The translations under genes were made by a program, and so were the position numbers. From Lophius americanus (lineage: Eukaryota; Chordata; Actinopteri; Lophiiformes; Lophiidae), in the NCBI GenBank assembly GCA_037951165.1, contig JBBDHG010000168.1:177501-241500 (forward strand): DNA of 64,000 nucleotides. Direction: 5' to 3'. The first letter of the stretch is position 1, and every line of letters starts with the position of its first letter. Under the pieces are notes generated by a model, which searched no databases, had not been told where the DNA came from, and saw only the letters and a list, made by a program, of their open reading frames with translations. This document shows, piece after piece, positions 1 to 12,359 of the stretch.

Positions 1-490
1 GGTTTCTCAGCCTGGAACTACGACATTATACCAGTAAAATTATATCTTTGTTCTTTTAAAACTATCATTATATTCTCAAAACATTACAACTTTATTCTCA
101 GTATATCACAACTTTATTCTCATTCTATTACAACTTTATTCTCATTATTTTATGACTTTTTTTCCCTAAATTACGATATGTTTTTTTAATAATATGAAAT
201 AACGTTTTTCTCATAATAAAACACTTTTTTTCTCTAAGATTTAGGACTTTAATCTTATAGTATTATGATTTCTTTCTCTAAAGTAAAGTTGAGTCGTTAT
301 GGGATGTGATCCTAGAACAGACTGCTGACTTCATAGACACAGTTAGATTGAGTCACTTTGGACTGTTTGAGATTATAAACGAGTCACATTTAATCAGCGG
401 AGTTCAATCCTGAGGGATTGCTTGTAGAACGCAGGGGATTGGAGCTTCTTCCAGATTGTCGTGGGGATAAGGGGCGTAGAATTTTAACTG
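1..490 (+). repeat. AT-rich flank ending in a copy of an unnamed interspersed repeat
   Basis: Positions 1-290 are AT-rich, with short repeated phrases around 'caactttattctca'. From about 290 to 490 the sequence matches the 3' end of a repeat found many times in this window: an 'agttcaatc..gaggga' phrase followed by 'aacgcaggggattgg'. No gene is visible. The family assignment rests on by-eye matches to the copies at 7365-8140, 10870-11370 and 50760-51260. Confidence 0.5.
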
Positions 491-1412
491 TTTAATTTAA
501 TCCTGTTATTCTGCATGCAAGCCAGAAAAGAGTGTTTTTCAATAGTGAGCGAATCGGAGCTAAGCTAAGCTAACTGGCTGCTGGTGGTTGACTAATGATT
601 AGCATAAAAAAGATTAGACGGTTGTCCGTCAAACTCTCAATAAGAGGTTGGATAATTATATTATTTCCCTAAAGGTCGTATATTTTTTTACATTGTTCAT
701 ATTTTGACATTTTTACTTTATTCAACTTTTTTAGTAGGAAGTGACCGTTTGATTATTAAGAGGAATCCACTTTCCAGGGTTGATGAAGAAAGACGATCTG
801 GAACCGAACCAAAGACAATCAGAGCTAAATGTAGAAAAAACCGATGTGAGACAGTAGAAAAAAAGAACGATCAGGCGACAGAAAGAGGAATAAAGAAGGG
901 GAATAAGTGTGAATAGGAATCGAGGATTAGGTGAGAATAAAAGGAACCGTGAGGAGGAATGAGGAACAGTGGAGGGAGGAGAGCGGAGGCAGCAGTAGAT
1001 TTTAACCAGATGCAGAGGTGGACGTCAGCCAACAGGCATGTACTCATGCTTTAGCTATGTAACGGGCTGCCTGCTCCACCTCCCCCCCAGTTCTAACCTC
1101 ACTCTAACTTATCCTCTCCACGCATCCACTCTGAACACACAACCTTCCCCTCCTCTCGCTCGTGTCCCCCCCCCCAGACGCTCACATGTTATAAACACGC
1201 TAACCGTGTGTAGCGGCGTGTGTTTGCGTTCAAACGCTGATCGGGAGTTTTGTCTGGTCTTGTTTAATGGGAAAGGTTGGAAAAGGTGGAGGAAGCAGCC
1301 GCTGGTGGGTGAAGTTTTTAGACGCACAGGCGAAGCGTTTTTTCGCTGCAGGATGATGGTGATTTTCCATTGAACAGTCAAGAAATGAGAAAGCGATAGA
1401 GAAAGAGAGAGC

Positions 1413-1443
<31 letters not shown>

Positions 1444-4204
1444 GGGGGGGGGAGGGGGAGGGGCTAGACAAAAGAAGCTGGGAAAAAAAACATCTGAAAT
1501 CCTCAAATGGAATTTCTTCCATCATCCGCCAAACCTCCATTTGTAACCAGCGGAGGAGGGAGGTTACCACGCGGCACAAGACACACGCACACACACATCT
1601 CTGCAGGATCTAGTGGCCCACATATAGATCCACTCAGGATCTGCCACATGGTTATCTTAACCCTTCTGGAGCCTGAGATCACGCCGCCCCGATCCATAAC
1701 ACCTAGCATCACTTAACGCGGTTAATAAAGGTGGAGACTGCAGAGAGTTAAGGAGAATTCCTAAAGAACTGCGTGAACTTGAGGTTTCGGAGTCTCTAAA
1801 CTGTCTTGAGTCTAAACTCTTGGGCCTCGGATGACCCCTCAGTCCCTCGGCGAGGAGCGCGAAGGTAGCCGGAGGCTTAATCTCGCCCGTGAAAGACAAC
1901 AAGGGATCCACTTTATACAACGATGATGTCATTAGGCCAGTTCATATAACCGGGCTGGGGGGCGGGCTGCAGACCAGACTAATGACTGTAATGTGGGAAA
2001 AACGACCCCCGCCACTTTAAGAGGGCTTTGCCCACCCCATGGTCCCCGTAAGTACATCGCATAATGTGTTCCAGACCAGGAAGAGGCTGTATTTACTCGC
2101 CAACACACAAACATGAGCTCTCCCCTTTAGTCACACACATGGACACAACTAGAAGGTAAACTGATTAAAGTTGTACGTAAGGATTATTTTTAAAAAAACA
2201 TTTATATTTGCATCGCCACAATCAAGGAAAAGAGTTTATACAGCCCAAAACAAGAGACGTTACATATCAGCCCTTTTCCCCAAATTCTACCAACTGAATG
2301 TGACTCTGCTCCTTAAGCTAGGCTAACGCGTCACGATCTTAGATTTGTCGCGGTTTGATTCCAGCACACGCTACACGGGCTTGTCGTCGCTAGAGACACT
2401 TGTTATTAAAGGTATGTTTGAAAGCTCCGAGGCAGGAAGGCCATTTTAGTGCTAGCGACGTGCTAACAAAAAATAATAAATAATAAAAAAGGTGCTTCCG
2501 TATTTGGACTCGCGGACTGTTTGGCTAGTCTATTTTAGCGGCGAGAACTGGAGGTCAGCTAGCTACGTTTTACTAAAAACAGCGTTTGAACGCTTTGAAA
2601 GCTAAGCTAACTTTTTCTTTTTCTTCCTTTGATGTTTTCAATCGCTACCAGAAGCAAGATTGAAGAAGGGAAGAAGATTCCACAAACGGCACTTCCTGAT
2701 TAACGACTGTTACCGCGGTAACCGAGACGCCACACCAGAATCCGTGACGGCGCGGGTCTAGTTTTGCATGAAGACACCTGAAGGCATCACGATATAAATA
2801 CACTTAAAGGGCACACAAACCGACATAAAACACTTTGGAGTTTGTATTTTTGAATATCATCATAGTGAGGGGTTTGTTACGTCCCACAGACGGTGGTCCG
2901 GAGTTATTTCCCACAATTATTCAAAGCCACACATACAGGAAATATAAAAGCGTTTCAAGCTGAGCTAAGTGTGGAGCACTCGCGTAAACCTCGAGCAATT
3001 AGCACCCGAAACCTTTGGTGTCATAAAGACCCGGGTCACTTATCGAATCTAAATGTTTGAAGTGTATTTTTGTTTCTTCAGTGTTAACCCTAACAAAGTT
3101 TATCAAAGGCTTAACATAGTGACGTTTGTGCTTTTTCATATCTAAGTTACTTTCTTTCTCCATGTCCAACCATAGTGCTGCACTGCATGATGGGTAGCAG
3201 TCCACACTTGCTGAAACCACAAGCCAGCGAGGAGCTTCTAGAAGTAATAAACATCAGAGACTACCTGAGCTTAAAGCAGCTCGGCAGGAGCTCACCTGGA
3301 GATTTCCTGACGGGTAACCACCTCCTCACCAACGACTCTACTCCTCTCTCCTTAATTAAGTCCGCTTCAAGAAGTTCTCTTTAATTCAGCCGTTATTTTC
3401 TGCGCTGTATGAATGCAATGGAGCGGCGGAGGTAGTAACCGAGGTGAACTGGAAGCGGTTCAAATGTGAGGAAAGGTTGGTGCGTGTCAGTTTGACGGTG
3501 TATTATGCTGTGTTCCGAACCATCCAGGCCTCTCGGGGTCATCTGGGTCAGGTTCTGCTCAGCGTCCCCAGAGTCAGAACCAAACTTGGAAAAGCAGTTT
3601 TCAGTTTTTAGGCTCGTTTATCGGACGAAACTCTCTTGGCTGTTGTTTTAAAAATGGCGGTTCAGTGTTTGCGCCGGTCTTGTCGGTCACAATCACCCCG
3701 CCCCCAGCTCCTGGCGTAATCGGTTCTTGGCTCTAGACCAGCAAAGAACCGGTGCTAAGTCAGGCTCTGGCTCCGAACTAGCCCCGGAACCAGCCCTGTG
3801 GGAAAGAGGGAACACTGGAGAGTCGGAGCTCCATGGACGTTTTTGAGAAACCATCAGAAGAATAATCTCTACTGGATTCTCTCGTCTCTCCTGTGTGTCA
3901 AACATTCTTCCTCAAACGGAATCAGAGGGGAGAAAAGAGAGAAAAGTGTTAAAGCAGCGACTCCAGTTTCTCTCCTCGCCTCTTCTTTTGTTTGGCCCGG
4001 CTCTTCATTTTCTCTCAAAAGCAAAACCTAACATCTGAACGGTGATCCAGCCAAGCTGTGCAGCAGGCAGAGCAGAAACGAATGGGAGGACGAGCAAGAG
4101 AGAGAGGGAGGGAGGGAGGGAGGAAGAGGAGAAGTGATGATGTGGAGCTTGTGAATATAGTCAGTTTCAGTGTGGATGATATTTAGAAAAAAGGAGTGGT
4201 GCAA
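491..4204. other. Intergenic stretch, no gene recognised
   Basis: All open frames here are short and resemble no protein family I know. A GA microsatellite lies near 1405-1440. Around 3680-3815 the sequence is partly palindromic ('ggttcttggctctagacca' followed by related inverted phrases), which suggests a small MITE-like element. Purine-rich sequence lies at 4090-4130. An unrecognised non-coding or small-exon gene cannot be excluded. Confidence 0.5.
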
Positions 4205-4312
4205 AAAGGATGTGTGTGTGCGTGTGTGTGTGTGTGTGTGTGTGCGTGTGTGTGTGTGAGTGTGTGTGTGTGTCTGTGTGTGTGTCTGTGTGTGTGTGTG
4301 TGTGTGTTTGTG
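4205..4312 (+). repeat. (TG)n microsatellite
   Basis: About 105 bp of nearly pure TG dinucleotides with a few C and A interruptions, as is common in fish genomes. Confidence 0.95.
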
Positions 4313-4935
4313 AATGACACCGTAGAAAGTAATTAATATGTTAATTAGTTTGGATGCCGAGCGTTTTTGTTTAAATTAAACTGGATTAAATTAACAGTCA
4401 GATCAGACGCCGTCATGAAATCCTGAACTCAAAGCCTTTGATTAAAATCGATGTAATTAAAAAGGCTGTTCCCTCGTTGGAACGTCAGAGAAGTCGAGTG
4501 CTGGATAATAAACTCTGGGACTTTTTCACACTCCTCCATCGTCTCCTCGAAGACTTTTTCTTTTTTTTACGTCTCACTGAGCATTGAATATACCTCCTCC
4601 TCATCATTATCATCATCATCATTATCATCTTCCTCATCAGATCCCATAGTGACCCGACCTAACTGTTTCTGTGAAGTCAGCAGTCTGTTCTCGGATCAGA
4701 TCCCACAGGGACTCAACCTGTTCTTCCTCTCACTGAGGTCTATGAGGGTATAAAGGTTGAGAATGATCAATCATGTTTTCGTGGACAAGCTTGGATTTCA
4801 TACTATTATCAAAGTTATAATATATGGATTTTAGAGATTCTGATTGGTTGGATTCACTTAAAAGTCTTTGAAGTCCTCAGGAAGAAAAAAAAACTGATTT
4901 TTTTTTTATTTTGCATTTATAATTTCTTTCATGGG

Positions 4936-4992
4936 GTGTCCCTCAGGGCTCCGCCCTCGGCCCCTTATTATTTACCATATACATGCTGTGCT
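4936..4992 (+). mobile_element. L2-like non-LTR retrotransposon reverse transcriptase fragment
   Basis: Read from 4936 the sequence encodes GVPQGSALGPLLFTIYML, the highly recognisable reverse transcriptase motif (GVPQGS..GPLLF) of L2/CR1/Rex-type LINEs. The reading breaks down right afterwards and no YADD box follows, so this is a short, dead 5'-truncated and internally degraded scrap. The clade is inferred from motif style only. Confidence 0.7.
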
Positions 4993-6199
4993 ACCGGGTC
5001 ACGTTTTTAAAAAACATAAGAGGTAGAGTCCAGAACCACCTCAGCTGGTTCCTTTCGGAAAATGATTGTTCTAATGTGGAATTCATTCAAGATTATTTTT
5101 TCTTCGGAGACAAAATATCTGAGAAATCTTTTCTTGAAATATCTTCTTTCTTTTTTTTGCAGTGTGAGGAGTGAGAAAACAAACTCCACGACTAGGAACC
5201 GGACCTCTGCTCCTGATAAAGACATATTTAGTGTTTGTTTTCCAGTCTTTCACACACTTTGTTTGATCCGGTTCCAGGTTGTTCTGATTTGATGGAGACT
5301 CTGTCTGCGGCAGAAGATTCTTTTAAACACGCCGACTGTAAAAAAGAACAAAAAACACCAACTCTCCGTTTAAAAGCTACTGATGTGGGACCAGCAGCAG
5401 CGCCCAGGAGGCTGGAGCCTCTGAGTTTACAGAGGCTGCTCTTCCTGCTGCCGATAGGAGATGTCTTCAGCGCATAGCTCCAGCTTTGGTGTGCGGCGCG
5501 CCTCCTCCCTCTGGCCTCACTGCTGGAAAAAGTGACACAGCAGCAGACTAGAATGTAACCAGGTTCCCAGACGGCGTGGACAAACGCAGGATTAAAACCA
5601 ACGCAGAACTCCAATCTGGACTTTTTGTTAGCTACCATTTATTTCAGAGTCCATTCCAAAGAGTTCCAAAGAGTTCTTCAGTCGGGTCATTCCGCCGCCG
5701 ATGAGTTCCAAAAGTCCTGAAGAGTGAGCCGGGTTGGGTCAGCAGGTTCTGACATCAGGATAGGACATTGAGATTTAGATTTACAACACATTTGGACTAC
5801 ATTGGACCAACTGTATAAACTATTTGGGGTCGGCTTTACCTCAGTGGGTTTTGAGGTCGAACTCCAATCAGGATATTGGGGGGTCCAGATCCAAGCCTGT
5901 GATGCTACATGCTGAAGGGTCCTTGAACAAGACCCTTGAACCCGATCCACTCCCTGGGCTCTTCAACGGGGCCGGCCCACTAAACTCCTCAGGGTGATTC
6001 TTATTCACTAAGTTAGCATTCACTAAAAATGGGACCAACGGTTGAGGGACTGTGACCTCAAAAACATTGTTTTTGTAAAAACATTGTTTTTGTAAAAACA
6101 TTGTTTTTTTGTAAAAACATTGTTTTTTGTAAAAACATTGTTTTTTGTAAAAACTATTTTTTTTTGTTAAAACAACTCCCCGGTGTGGAGTCAAAGATG
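4993..6199. other. Intergenic stretch with degraded repeat pieces
   Basis: No gene recognised. At 5740-5860 there are degraded phrases ('ggactacattggaccaac') of the unnamed repeat in minus orientation. At 6058-6170 an 18-19 bp unit ('aaacattgtttttgtaaa') is repeated about six times. Around 5905-5950 a 'ccttgaacaagacccttga' phrase resembles the body of the tRNA-derived SINE at 6868-7098. Confidence 0.5.
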
Positions 6200-6505
6200 A
6201 GATGGATCTCCTCGACTCGATTCAGATGCAACAAATTTGGACTATATTGGACCAACGATTGAGAAAATTCGGGTCCGACATGTTTTGGAGACAAAGCTCC
6301 CCCTAGTGGCAGATTTATGACCTTTCGCAAAAAAAAATCTATTTCTTCCTCACACTAAGATCTGTGCGGGTATAAAATTTGAAAATGATCCAAGAAAGAG
6401 TTTTTCATTTACCGCGTTAACACGAAGGAACTTCCGACCTTCGATCAACGATGAAGATCCCATAATACCCCCGATATTTATCAGGGGTATAAAAATCCTA
6501 AACAA
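6200..6505 (-). repeat. Unnamed interspersed repeat, minus-strand copy
   Basis: This is the reverse complement of the family seen at 7365-8140. Hallmarks in order on the plus strand are 'ctcgactcgattcagatgca', 'ggactatattggaccaacg', 'agctccccctagtgg', 'ttcttcctcacactaagat' and 'gggtataaaatttgaaaa'. No coding potential is seen. Confidence 0.6.
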
Positions 6506-6867
6506 ATGGAGAGCCGGGTGTAGAATCCCTTAAAGGTGCAGAAACAACTTCTCCTATCTGGAGAAGAGTTGGAATCTCTGGATTGAACTCCGACCCAACT
6601 TGTGAATAATAGTTGAGAAACAATAAAAAAGCGTGAAAATAAAAGCGTGAATGATACAACCAGGATCCAAACTGGATTTTTAAAGTCTAAGTCTAAACAG
6701 AACAGGATTCTGGTGCGCTGGTGCTTCTCCTTCTGTCCTCAGGCCACATCCTCTCAACACAAGTTTAAAGAGGCTTAAAAGCCCGCCCGACGCCCCACCA
6801 GGTGTTTTATGTGGCAGGTGGAGGTTTAACTGGTAGCAGGTGGCAGACAGAAAGAAGAAACAGAAAG

Positions 6868-7098
6868 AAAGAATCCTTTATTAGTCACATAGTCATACAG
6901 TACAACATAGTGAAATTACTTCTCTGCATTTGACCCATCCCTGAGGGAGCAGTGGGCAGCCCCTCGTGGAGCGCCCGGGGAGCTAAGGATTCAGGGTCTT
7001 GCTCAAGGACCCTACGACAAGTAGACCCTGGTGGGATTCGAACCGGCTACCTTCCGATTGGGAGACGGCCGCTCTACCCACTGAGCCACAGCCGCCCC
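6868..7098 (-). mobile_element. tRNA-derived SINE-like repeat
   Basis: On the minus strand the 5' end has an RNA polymerase III A box (TGGCTCAGTGG) and a B box (GGTTCGAATCCC) at tRNA-like spacing. These are followed by a body containing 'gtccttgagcaagaccct' and 'ctgctccctcagggatggg'. The T-arm and acceptor stems do not pair properly, so it is not a working tRNA gene. Similar heads occur at 32415-32515 (minus) and 45226-45320 (plus). Confidence 0.7.
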
Positions 7099-7364
7099 AA
7101 CAGTTCAAGCCCGTATCCCACTGAAGTCAGCGTTGAGTCCGATCAGACGCGGACGGCACCGACGAATCCCTGCAGGTGACGTGACGATCACATGGGCTTT
7201 TAGTTTGGTTCGTATTCAACGTTCCACCAGAACCAGGATCCTGGACCCAAAGATGGTTCTTGTGATCTTCTAGAGTAGAGACTCGTTACTCAGGTTTCCA
7301 TCGATATCCATCGGTACCGGATGATCCGTTTCCTGGTGTTCAGTTACAGGAAGTGGATTTCAGA

Positions 7365-8140
7365 CATTTTTATTACATCCCTGAAGAGTCGGAGATATTA
7401 TGGAATCGTCATCGCCACCGCAGATCCTTCGTGTTAACGCAGTAACCCAAAAACCATTTATTGGATCATCCTAGACTTTACAGCCCACATAGACCCAAGT
7501 GCGAGGAAGAACTGGATTGATTTTGGGATAGTTCGGTTGTGTATTTCCGACACTAGGAGGAGCTTTATCTCAAAAATCAGGATTTTTCCCCCCCCCCCAC
7601 AATTTCTCGCCTTTACGAATTTACTTCTTTACCATTGAGTGGATTTAGTCCGAATTCGGGGCGTTTGATTCGACCCGAGGAGATCTATCCTGTATCATAT
7701 TATACTCTTACAGTTTATCTGTCAATCACAAGGGGAACCAAACCGTGGAATCGACTCCAGGAGATCTACCTTTTATTTTTCATATTTAATATAAAAGTTC
7801 CAATTTCACTCAATAGGAGATTTTTAGTTTCCATAAAAACACAGTTTGTGTTTTTTAGCATTTCTTCCCAACCATGTGTTCAGTTCAGTCCAAATGGGTT
7901 TATATGAATATAAACAAGAAGATCTTTCTTGTTTCATATTATTATATTATTTCACTATATTGGTTAATATTTCACTAATTAAAAAGGAGTTTTATCGTGG
8001 AAATCCGAGATTCTCGTCCGTTACTTTTTGAGGTTTGAGGTTATTAGTGACTCACTTTTACTTTTAGGAGTTAATCAGGGGGGACTACTGGTACAACGCA
8101 GGGGATTGGGGTCTTTTTAAGTCTATTTTTAAGTCCTTAT
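7365..8140 (+). repeat. Unnamed interspersed repeat, near full-length copy
   Basis: This is the most complete copy of the family. Phrases in order are 'atattatggaatcgtcatcg', 'cacatagacccaagtgcgag', 'gaagaactggattgatttt', 'actaggaggagctttatctc', 'gaggagatctatcctgta' and 'ggggactactggtacaacg'. It contains no open frame of note, no long terminal or inverted repeats that I can see, and no poly-A tail. It may be a non-autonomous element or the remnant of a larger one. Confidence 0.6.
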
Positions 8141-9016
8141 ATGTTGTTTAAACTTTAATGAGTCTGCTTAGTCGGGTAGAAAATGTTCTTACACCATCCA
8201 TATTCAATAAAATAAACTTTCCTTGTGATAACAGAAGGAAAAATAAATCCTTCATCTCTGATCTTTTGGATTTTCATACATTTTAATTCTTTAAGTTTCT
8301 TCTTCAGGTTTTTGCAGTGCGACTTAAAAGAGATAAAAAGCTGCCGGCTTCAGAGACGTCGCCTGGATTTTACAAGATCCAACTGTTTAGTCGACCATTT
8401 TCTTCTTCTTCTCCATCTGTGAAATCATTCAACTGAGGAGGAGGAGGAGGAGGGAGGAGGAGGGAGGACGACTCATTTCACTTCCTTGTTGTCACTCCGG
8501 CTGCAGCCGTAAACCCGGTGAGGCCCGGCGCTGGATTTTTCAGGGGGGGGAGATTTTTCAACTCAAACGTTACAGCAACACCTAAACAAAGTTTTTCTAG
8601 ACAGGCTCCAAAGAGTCTGAGATAAATACAGACGTGGAGGAAAGAAGAAGAAAAAAAACCCCTGCAGACTCACAAAGTGTCGGATGGATCCGATGAACTT
8701 CAGAGGAGGAGAATAAAATAAAGTACCAAATATTTTTGCGATATTTCAAGCCGTAAGACGACTGAGAGAATAAGTGAAAGCTCCCAATGAGTGAAAATAA
8801 GAATCCGGGGGGGGGGGGGGGTCGGGAGAGACGGGGAGAGGGAGGGTTTCCTCATCTGTCTCCTCTTCTTTCTTTCTCTTTTTTTACAAGACGTGGAAGG
8901 TTTGAGGTCAGGCGTGAAGAGGCCCGACCTTCGAGTGAAGCGTGGAGGGACTATTATCTGAACTTTGACCTCACCCCTGTAACCCCTTCTGTGCCACCCA
9001 TCAGTCTCACTGCAGG

Positions 9017-9088
<72 letters not shown>

Positions 9089-9254
9089 GGTAAATAGAAG
9101 AAATATTTAACGTTTTATCCAATCTTTCCCCCATGAAGGCACGGAGGTCGGATTCCGTTTAGAAAACAACAGTTTCCACACTGGAAAGAAAAACTCCACC
9201 AGTTCATCGCACCAAAATAAAACGGCAGAAACCAGAGCAATTGGAAAGAGGAGG

Positions 9255-9291
<37 letters not shown>

Positions 9292-10869
9292 GTGTGTGTG
9301 TGTGGGGGGGGGGTAAAATGGGAGGAGAGAGGAGCTGAGGTCTCAGATTTCCATCTGTGTTTTTACTGATCCCACAGTTGTTCTGTTTGACTTCTTCTGC
9401 TGGGTGGTGGTTCTCCTCACCTCCTCCGCTCAGAAGTTTTTCACAATTTCTCCTGCAGGTTCACAGAACCTTCATTTCATTTTAAAAACAGGTCGGTCTC
9501 AGACGCAGCCGATTGTCCCTCTTCTCTCTGGCGTGTCATCTGTGGCCGAGTGCATTTTCCCAGATGTGTAATGATATACTGCTGTGCTGAACGTTCCCCT
9601 AACCAGAGAGAGAGAGAGGGAGAGAGAGGGAGAGAGAGGGAGAGGGAGAGAGAGAGAGAGAGGGAGAGAGAGGGAGAGGGAGAGAGAGAGAGAGAGAGAG
9701 GCTGCAGACAGCTGAACTCACTTAAATGTTTTCCTCATGTGTGCTGTAATATGGAAAAGATTTCGGCTCTCTCTCTCTCCCCTCACCTTAACCCCTTCAA
9801 GGGCCAAAATGAGGCCGACTTCGCCCAGCAGGACGAAGTGCTGCTGTGTGATGAACGGATGTCCTGTCTCGTCCCGCGGAACACTTGTCCTCTCAGGGAC
9901 AAATGTGGTGTTTCAAATACAAGAAATAAGTTGTTTTTAAAACATAGAATAGAGCCTGACCTCCACCAAAGAGCAGAAAACTACCTCTGGGGAGGTTTCC
10001 ATGCCTTCACAGCGCTACAGCGCCGTTTTTAAGTCGTTTATGGACGTAATGGCAGACGTTACCGTCTCGACATTCGTTTCACATCTCAAGTTCAAACTCA
10101 AGTTAAACTCAAGTTAGACTCAAGTTAAAGCTCTCATAGTTCACTGGTTCTTCACAGACTTGTTCTTTCGTTTCAATTTTTTTTTTACAGGCATTTTCAG
10201 GTCTGCTAGCCTCTTTAGCTTGGCGGCTACCGCTACCAACAGCAAGTGAGGCGAAACAAGCGGGAGTGACCAAAGTCTTTCTATTTAATCTATTTTCTAT
10301 TATTGTTGTTGCACCGCAGGACGATTAATGTTACTTCGGTTCCGCTAGAGTCGTTATAGTTCTTTTGTCTATGGCGCTCTCTCGCACGCCGCCACAATGT
10401 GACCATAAACCCCGACACTTGTCGAAGCCTCGAGTGACAAGTGTGAGTGTCGTAGCACACTTGAGGACATTAAGTGTGCTACGACACACTTTATGTCACC
10501 AAAATTTTAGTCACTTTTAGGACATGCCAAAAACGACCTGTGAAAGTCTTTTTGTGATCAAAGGGTCTCAGCCTCTTTTGAGTCTGGATACTGGTGGTGG
10601 CAGCTGATGGATCCGCGAGGACTAGGAGGAGATGGGGAATCGTAAGATTCATCCTCTGGACTCAAAGATTCATCATAATCCATCCAATAAATAATCAAGT
10701 GGCGGATTTAATCTGGAGAAAGCGTGGTCGGACCTCCAACCAAACAACCAGGAAGTAAAGCTAACGAGGGCCTCTGGATGGTTCTACCGGTGAGGTAGCC
10801 TGGGGAAAGCCATGGCAACCGTAACGTTAGGGGCTAACATTTAAACCAGATAATATTCACTCGGTCATT
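8141..10869. other. Intergenic stretch with several microsatellites
   Basis: No gene recognised. Simple repeats are TG then GA at 9017-9085, TG plus poly-G at 9256-9312, and GA/GGGA at 9606-9702. Between 10030 and 10870 the DNA is unique-looking, with short self-similar phrases such as 'aactcaagtt' at 10090-10130. Confidence 0.5.
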
Positions 10870-11370
10870 AAATCGCTGAAAAGTCGGGGATTTCAAAACC
10901 GTCATAACTCCCGACGCATCGGCATCCGACGCCACAGTTCGGTCATTTTAACCCGATGACTCAAAAGAAATGACATGGAGGATTTTTTAATTTCATGCAT
11001 TTATAGATTTTATTGTGCATAAAGACTGGATTGATGTTGGGAAAGGTCGGGCGCATCTTTCGGCCACTAGGGGGAGCTTTACCTCCAAATGTTTATCGGG
11101 CATTTGTTTTTTCCAAAGTTGGTCTGATTTCGTCCGGAGTTGGTTCATATGAATCGACAAGAAAAGGTCTATCTTGTGTTTATTATATTCTCCCTAATAG
11201 TCTCATATTTAACTCACAAGGGCTTTGTTTTTAGTTTTTTTAACGAAAAACACTGTTTTTCAAATATAACTTGAAAAACTGCGTTTGAAGTTCAATCAGG
11301 TGTTATGGGGAAGTATAACGCAGGAGATCGGGGGCTTTTGGAGACTATAACTCTTGCTGTCGAGGACGAC
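10870..11370 (+). repeat. Unnamed interspersed repeat, plus-strand copy
   Basis: It shares 'gactggattgatgttggga', 'cactagggggagctttacct', 'tatgaatcgacaagaaaagg' and the terminal 'tataacgcaggagatcgggg' with the copies at 7365-8140 and 50760-51260. No coding potential. Confidence 0.6.
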
Positions 11371-12359
11371 CTCATGGGACTAGCTCTACATAAAAAATGA
11401 CCTTCAAGAAGAGCTGAGAAAATGAACAATAGTTTGCGAATTGTTCTTAACGTGTTTTTCTCTTTGATGTTGTTTTTTCAGCGATTTGGTGGAATAACAA
11501 ACGAATGAGAGAAAAAAAATAATAATTCTGTGAATATCCAAACGTGTTCAGATGCACGGATTGAAACCTCATCATAACGTTTCTAAGGTGTCCAATTCTA
11601 TGCTGTTAGTATCTTAGTTTCTTGAAATTTCCTTCTTTTTTTTTTTATTTTTGCTACTTTTAAAGTGTTTTTCTTCCACGTATTTAAAAAAAATCAAAAA
11701 ATTTTCAACCCAAGTCTTGCAGGTGAATAAGAATAAACCTTTTGCATCCTTTTAAAAGAAAAACATAAATGACAAAAACACACATATACATATATATATA
11801 TATTTTTTATATATTTTTTTTATATATATATATATATATATATGGAGGTTCTCCTGGTCTGCACTCATGTAGGTTGGACTTCTCTTTCCTCTCTCCAACC
11901 ACAGTCCAGCTCCATCTAGCAATTAGCCTCCTGCCGTGGACTCCTCTGACATTGTGTGGGGATATTTCTGTCGCCTTTATTATGCGTTTGCTGACCAGAA
12001 TGTGAGTCATGTGGACACACAGGCAAATGTAACCATGAGTTAGTCCCGGCCAAGGGAGGATCCCTACTTTGATTTTTCTCCTTTTTCTGCAACGCTCCCG
12101 TCTCTGTGAATGGTTAAGACCTTCTTTGAAGGAATTTTTCCTCTGCCTCCATTTTGAAAAATCCTGAAACACTAAAGATTCCAGCAGCCGTCTTTCTCTT
12201 TCTACAGGGAAGAACAGTTTCCTTTTAAGTGGAAGGAATAATCCCTCTGACTAAACTTCTCCACCATGCTCTGCTGGGATTCCTGACACTGATACACTCT
12301 AAAAACTACTGGGTTCAAAACAACCCCATCTGGATTTTATGTTTTCTGCCAAAAAATGG
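11371..12359. other. Intergenic stretch with a TA microsatellite
   Basis: No gene recognised. An interrupted (TA)n tract lies at 11782-11842. The remainder looks like unique AT-rich sequence. Confidence 0.5.

Noticed and set aside
3652..3720. Possible 5' coding exon beginning ATGGCGGTTCAGTG
   Set aside because: The frame stops after about 21 codons without a donor site, and no homologous protein is recognised.
5062..5292. Short open frames after the L2-like motif as continuation of a reverse transcriptase
   Set aside because: No YADD box or other LINE motif follows; the similarity ends at about 4992.
6995..7098. A tRNA gene on the minus strand
   Set aside because: A and B boxes are present, but acceptor and T stems do not pair and the head is joined to a SINE body; treated as a tRNA-derived repeat.
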